DNA from: UBA1240 sp045599185 | GTDB lineage: Bacteria; Spirochaetota; Spirochaetia; Treponematales; Treponemataceae | Direction of reading: 5' to 3' | NCBI GenBank assembly: GCA_045599185.1 | Contig: JAZRVO010000017.1 | Coordinates: 1 to 33,329, forward strand | DNA length: 33,329 nt | In this document: piece by piece, positions 29,664 to 33,329 of the stretch | Numbering within the stretch: the first letter of the stretch is position 1 | Layout of the letters: every line of letters starts with the position of its first letter | The notes under the pieces: generated by a model | Databases searched by the model: none | What the model was told of the DNA's origin: nothing | What the model saw: the letters and a program-made list of their open reading frames with translations, nothing else | Position numbers and translations under genes: made by a program

Positions 29664-32600
29664 ATGAGCAAAAACTACAATGAAAAAACACGTGTCCAAA
29701 TGCCTGCCATGGTTCATCTTACAAGACTTGGTTATGAGTACATCGGAAAGATGTATGAAGAAAATGCAGGTGAAACATTTGATTCTGATACAAATATTCT
29801 CATTGATAATTTTCATACAGCTTTTGAACGCCTGAATCCTGATAAGAAGGACAAATGGCTTTCTGTTTTTGATGATATAAAAAAAGAACTTAACGATGAT
29901 GATTTAGGTAAACAGTTCTACGAAAGACTTACTTCAATCTCTCCATATAAATTGATTGATTTTGAAAATCCTAAAAACAATGATTACTACTGTACAGCTG
30001 AATTTACCTGCCGCAACGGTGAAGATGAATTCCGTCCTGATATTACATTGTTTATAAATGGTCTTCCGCTTGTATTCATTGAAGTAAAGAAAACAAACAA
30101 TGTAGGTGGAATGGTTGCAGAAGCAAATCGAATGACATTAGACCGTTTCCCTAATAAGAAGTTCCGTCGGTTTATCAATATCACACAGCTTATGCTTTTC
30201 TCTAACAATATGGAATATTCTGCACTTGGCGGAATTGTTCCAATTGAAGGAGCTTTTTATTGCACAGGTTCTCGTAAAAAAGCATTCTTCAATTGTTTTA
30301 GAGAAGATAATTTTGCAAATCAGCCAGTTCCATTGTTCAATGCAAATTACCCATATAAACCAATTGATCAGCTTGTGGAAAAGCAAATCCTTACAGATTT
30401 CAATTGTCAGGTAATCAAACAGGCACCAGAATATCAAACAAATCTAGATACATATACTCCAACAAATAGAATTCTTACTTCCATGTGTTCGCCTGAACGT
30501 TTGTTGTTCATCTTGAAATATGGAATTGCATATGTAAAATCTGAACGCGAAGTTGATGGAAAAATTGAAGTAACGGACCAGAAACATATTATGCGTTATC
30601 AGCAGATGTTTGCTGCAATGGCAATTCGTGATGCTCTTAAAGCTGGTAAAAAATCTGGTATTGTTTGGCATACACAAGGTAGTGGCAAGACAGCTCTTTC
30701 ATATTACCTTACCCGTATTCTTACAGATTTTTATGCTTCTCAAAATAAGGTTACAAAGTTCTATTTCATAGTTGATCGTTTGGATTTGCTTGAACAGGCA
30801 AAACAGGAATTTGAAGCTCGTGGATTGAGCATCAATACTGCAAACAGCAAAACCGAACTTATGGAGCAGTTCCGCAATAATCAGAGTCAGGAAGGAAATT
30901 CTGGAAAAGCAGAAATCACAGTAGTTAATATTCAAAAGGTCGAAGAAGATAAAGAAAAAGTTGCAGTAAAAGATTATGCTACAAACCTTCAGCGTATCTT
31001 TATTATTGATGAAGCACACCGAGGTTATAAACCTGATGGTTGTTTCCTTTCAAATCTTTTTAATGCTGATGAAGATTCAGTAAAAATTGCTCTTACAGGA
31101 ACTCCTATCTTAAAAGAAGAAAAATCAAGCTGCTCTGTATTTGGCGATTACTATCATGCATATTACTATGATAAATCAATTCAGGATGGCTATACATTAA
31201 AAATCCTTCGTGAAGAAATTGAGACTTCATACCGAAAGAGACTTACAGAAGCCTATCAGAAACTTGAAAAACTGGTTCAGAAAGGTGAACTCAAAAAAGA
31301 AGATATTATTTCTCATGATTCTTACGTAAAAGAACTGCTTCGCTATATCATAAAAGACTTGGTAACTTTCCGTTGCTTGCAAGGTGATCCAACTCTTGGC
31401 GGAATGATTATTTGTGAAACCAGTGAACAGGCAAGAAAACTTTATCAATATTTCAATGAGATTCAGGATGAATTGAACTGTCATTCCGAACTTGTTTCGG
31501 AATCTAAGATGCTGAAACAAGTTCAGCATGACAAAATAAATCTAAAACCAGGTCTTATTCTTTATGATAGTGATGATAAAGAAACGCGCAAACAGATTGT
31601 AAAAGATTTTAAGAAGAACTTTACAATTGATATTCTGATTGTTTACAACATGCTTCTTACTGGTTTTGACGCACCACGCCTTAAGCGCTTGTATTTTGGG
31701 CGTAAACTTAGAGACCATGGGTTGCTTCAGGCAATTACTCGTGTAAATCGTCCTTATAATTCAGATTATGGTGAACAGCGATATGGAACTGTAATTGATT
31801 TTGCAGACATAAAAGCAAACTTTGAGGAAATCAATAATAAATATATCAAGGAATTTCAGAAGTTCAGTAGTGAAGATGAAACTGGCGTTGAAAATCTTCC
31901 TGATATGTTCACTCAGGTTCTTGAACAGAAAGACGAAATCATCAAGCAGATGAAAGAAGCTCGTCAGACTCTTTCAAATTATGACATTACAAATGCCGAA
32001 GTATTTGATCAGGAAATTACAGAAGTTGAAAACAAAAAAGAACTTTTTGAACTTAGAACAGCATTGGTTAATGCAAAGAATATGTTCAATCTTGTTCGAA
32101 CATTCGGTGATGATGAATTAAAAGAAACATTTGCAAAACTTGTAATAGAAAAACTTCCAGATATGCTTGCTGCAGTTCAGGCTCGCATAAATGAAATAAA
32201 TACAATGGAAGCCTTTGAAACAAGTGATGAAACAAAAATGCTTATCAATGAAACAATGATGAACATTCAGTTCAACTTTTCAATGATAAACAAAGAAGAA
32301 TTAAAACTTGTTGATAATGGTTCTGAATTACAGGAAAAACTGAACAAGACTTTACATGAACTTCGTGATTATTACGATCAGGAAGATCCTCAGTACATTA
32401 CTTTGGCAGAAGCATTCAAACTTCGTTTTAAGCAGCATAAATTCAAGCCAGAAAGCATTGCTCAATACAACGAAGAGAATGCTGCAATGGATGAAATCTA
32501 CAAAAAGATTAGAACCTTGCGCCGTAAAGATGATGCTTTATTAGCTCGTTATAATGGCGACAAAAAATTTGTTCGTGTTCACAAAAGAATTGTAGAAGAA

Positions 32601-32882
32601 AATACAAAACGATCAGAACGCCATACCCAGCCAATTATCTCAACTATGACAGATGATATAGTTGAAGCAATGATGACAGTAAAAAAGATTATTGACCAGC
32701 AAGTTTATGATAGAAACGACATCTTAAAGAAAGATGCATACTTTGCAGAAACAGTCTGGTCTTTAATAGATGACAGTTTATATAAGTTGAACATCAAGTC
32801 TGAAGTTGAAGATTGCGATTTTATTCAGACTCGTATAAGCAAACAGTATTTGAATCAATACTACGATTATTACATGGTATAA
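29664..32882 (+). CDS. hsdR: type I restriction enzyme R subunit (translocase/endonuclease)
   Basis: The product is 1072 aa from the ATG at 29664 (MSKNYNEKTRV), 9 nt after AAGGA. HsdR cuts unmethylated DNA after ATP-driven translocation, in complex with HsdM and HsdS. The N-terminal PD-(D/E)xK nuclease is near 122-142 (FRPDITLFINGL, then FIEVKK). The SF2 motor shows Walker A QGSGKTALS near 337, DEAH near 447 (IIDEAHRGY), motif III ALTGTP, and GFDAPRLKRLY and QAITRVNRP in the second RecA domain; a helical C-terminal domain follows. Residues 606-623 are an in-frame repeat insertion, CHSELVSESKMLKQVQHD, between the two RecA domains' core motifs. Codon use is more A+T-rich than the neighbouring backbone, suggesting transfer. 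Confidence 0.95.
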   Translation: MSKNYNEKTRVQMPAMVHLTRLGYEYIGKMYEENAGETFDSDTNILIDNFHTAFERLNPDKKDKWLSVFDDIKKELNDDDLGKQFYERLTSISPYKLIDFENPKNNDYYCTAEFTCRNGEDEFRPDITLFINGLPLVFIEVKKTNNVGGMVAEANRMTLDRFPNKKFRRFINITQLMLFSNNMEYSALGGIVPIEGAFYCTGSRKKAFFNCFREDNFANQPVPLFNANYPYKPIDQLVEKQILTDFNCQVIKQAPEYQTNLDTYTPTNRILTSMCSPERLLFILKYGIAYVKSEREVDGKIEVTDQKHIMRYQQMFAAMAIRDALKAGKKSGIVWHTQGSGKTALSYYLTRILTDFYASQNKVTKFYFIVDRLDLLEQAKQEFEARGLSINTANSKTELMEQFRNNQSQEGNSGKAEITVVNIQKVEEDKEKVAVKDYATNLQRIFIIDEAHRGYKPDGCFLSNLFNADEDSVKIALTGTPILKEEKSSCSVFGDYYHAYYYDKSIQDGYTLKILREEIETSYRKRLTEAYQKLEKLVQKGELKKEDIISHDSYVKELLRYIIKDLVTFRCLQGDPTLGGMIICETSEQARKLYQYFNEIQDELNCHSELVSESKMLKQVQHDKINLKPGLILYDSDDKETRKQIVKDFKKNFTIDILIVYNMLLTGFDAPRLKRLYFGRKLRDHGLLQAITRVNRPYNSDYGEQRYGTVIDFADIKANFEEINNKYIKEFQKFSSEDETGVENLPDMFTQVLEQKDEIIKQMKEARQTLSNYDITNAEVFDQEITEVENKKELFELRTALVNAKNMFNLVRTFGDDELKETFAKLVIEKLPDMLAAVQARINEINTMEAFETSDETKMLINETMMNIQFNFSMINKEELKLVDNGSELQEKLNKTLHELRDYYDQEDPQYITLAEAFKLRFKQHKFKPESIAQYNEENAAMDEIYKKIRTLRRKDDALLARYNGDKKFVRVHKRIVEENTKRSERHTQPIISTMTDDIVEAMMTVKKIIDQQVYDRNDILKKDAYFAETVWSLIDDSLYKLNIKSEVEDCDFIQTRISKQYLNQYYDYYMV
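31479..31533 (+). repeat. composite palindromic repeat inserted in frame in hsdR
   Basis: Two hairpins stand side by side: ATTCCGAA-cttgt-TTCGGAAT and ATGCTGAA-acaag-TTCAGCAT, joined by CTAAG. Their loops are complementary to each other, and the outer ends TGTCAT/ATGACA also pair, so the whole could form one long hairpin. It adds 18 codons without breaking the frame. Confidence 0.85.
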
Positions 32883-32939
32883 GTTGCATTTAGCAATTAA
32901 CTGTCTATATTAAATAAAGAAAACTATTTTGGAGAAAAA

Positions 32940-33329
32940 ATGAATATCAGGGAAAAAACAGTTGCTCTTATTGATGAACTTAAAGCTACCTGCCAGAGTG
33001 CGGGACTCGGAAACGATGGAAATGAATTTAAAATCATTACACAGGTTTTTCTTTATAAGTTCTTAAACGATAAATTTGGTTACACACTTAAAAATAAAGA
33101 CACTCGCTATAAAGAACAGTTCCAGAATTGCAAAGACTGGGAAAGTGAATATTCAAAATTAACCGAAGATGAACAGAAAAGAGTTTGTCGTGTAATGGGT
33201 GCAGACTGTCCAAATCTTTATTCACGCCATTTAATTACTCAGCTTTGGAATCAGCAGACAAAAGGTGATTTTGATGTAATCTTTGACAGCACAATGAAAG
33301 ACATCGCCGTAGAAAACATGGAAATTTTT
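32940..33329 (+). CDS. hsdM: type I restriction-modification M subunit, partial (N-terminus)
   Basis: 130 codons are present and the window ends inside the gene. The ATG at 32940 follows TTTTGGAGAAAAA and lies 57 bp after the hsdR stop. The N-terminal helical domain of type I methyltransferases is recognisable: LIDELKATCQSAGLGNDGNE and FKIITQVFLYKFLNDKFGY, a pattern typical of HsdM proteins in R-M-S ordered loci. The catalytic motifs (FxGxG and NPPF) lie beyond the window. HsdM makes N6-methyladenine on the site recognised by HsdS and is needed for both modification and restriction. Confidence 0.9.
   Translation, partial: MNIREKTVALIDELKATCQSAGLGNDGNEFKIITQVFLYKFLNDKFGYTLKNKDTRYKEQFQNCKDWESEYSKLTEDEQKRVCRVMGADCPNLYSRHLITQLWNQQTKGDFDVIFDSTMKDIAVENMEIF

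Noticed and set aside
1..33329. tRNA, rRNA or replication-origin features
   Set aside because: No cloverleaf with a CCA-proximal acceptor stem, conserved rRNA segment or DnaA-box cluster could be recognised by eye.

Overview
The window looks like chromosomal DNA of a host-associated spirochaete, most likely a Treponema. Evidence: a chromosomal-integron cassette array (known in T. denticola), several c-di-GMP enzymes, a large MCP behind a FliA-like promoter, and the small palindromic repeat that translates as SELVSES/LKQVQHD. The genus is inference, because no rRNA or universal marker gene is present. Three compositional blocks can be seen: A+T-rich DNA at about 1-5900, a less A+T-rich backbone at about 5950-29500, and A+T-rich DNA again from about 29540.

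Block 1 (1-5930) is an integron gene-cassette array, all on the + strand. It has four good 65-66 bp attC sites (454-518, 1243-1307, 2647-2712, 4557-4621), one half site and one decayed site. Between them lie a partial SH3-like protein, a zinc-ribbon protein, a small membrane protein, a higBA toxin-antitoxin pair, a leucine-rich-repeat-like protein, a vapBC pair with its own terminator, promoter and operator, and an unknown overlapping gene pair. Right after each good attC, at a fixed distance, is a mini-hairpin whose sequence changes while its shape is kept.

Block 2 is chromosomal backbone. 5961-9084 (-): GNAT acetyltransferase, membrane-anchored alpha/beta hydrolase, MATE exporter. 9421-11048: EamA permease and a TetR regulator, convergent. 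11350-18457: a second-messenger region with two HD-GYP c-di-GMP phosphodiesterases that share an unusual extracellular sensor, and a GGDEF-EAL protein whose frame is broken at a run of nine G (probable phase variation or a homopolymer error). An sdpRI-type repressor/immunity pair sits between the two HD-GYP genes, and MITE-like intergenic repeats occur around it. 18575-21000: a second MATE exporter and a YitT-family protein, divergent. 21118-24551: an Rrf2/IscR-like regulator followed by larE, larB and a one-piece larC with a long duplicated His-rich segment; this is the nickel-pincer-nucleotide cofactor pathway, without larA here. 24659-25326: two translationally coupled small membrane proteins. 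25532-28385: a dCache MCP and a second GNAT protein. 28609-29504 (-): DUF3021 membrane protein with a LytTR regulator.

Block 3 (29614-end) is the start of a type I restriction-modification locus: hsdR, carrying an in-frame palindromic repeat, and the first 130 codons of hsdM.

Across the window, six genes have a promoter -10 box only about 7-9 nt before the start codon and no Shine-Dalgarno sequence, which predicts leaderless or near-leaderless mRNAs. Other genes have ordinary AGGAG-type sites. No tRNA, rRNA, CRISPR array or integrase gene was seen; intI is expected upstream of position 1.
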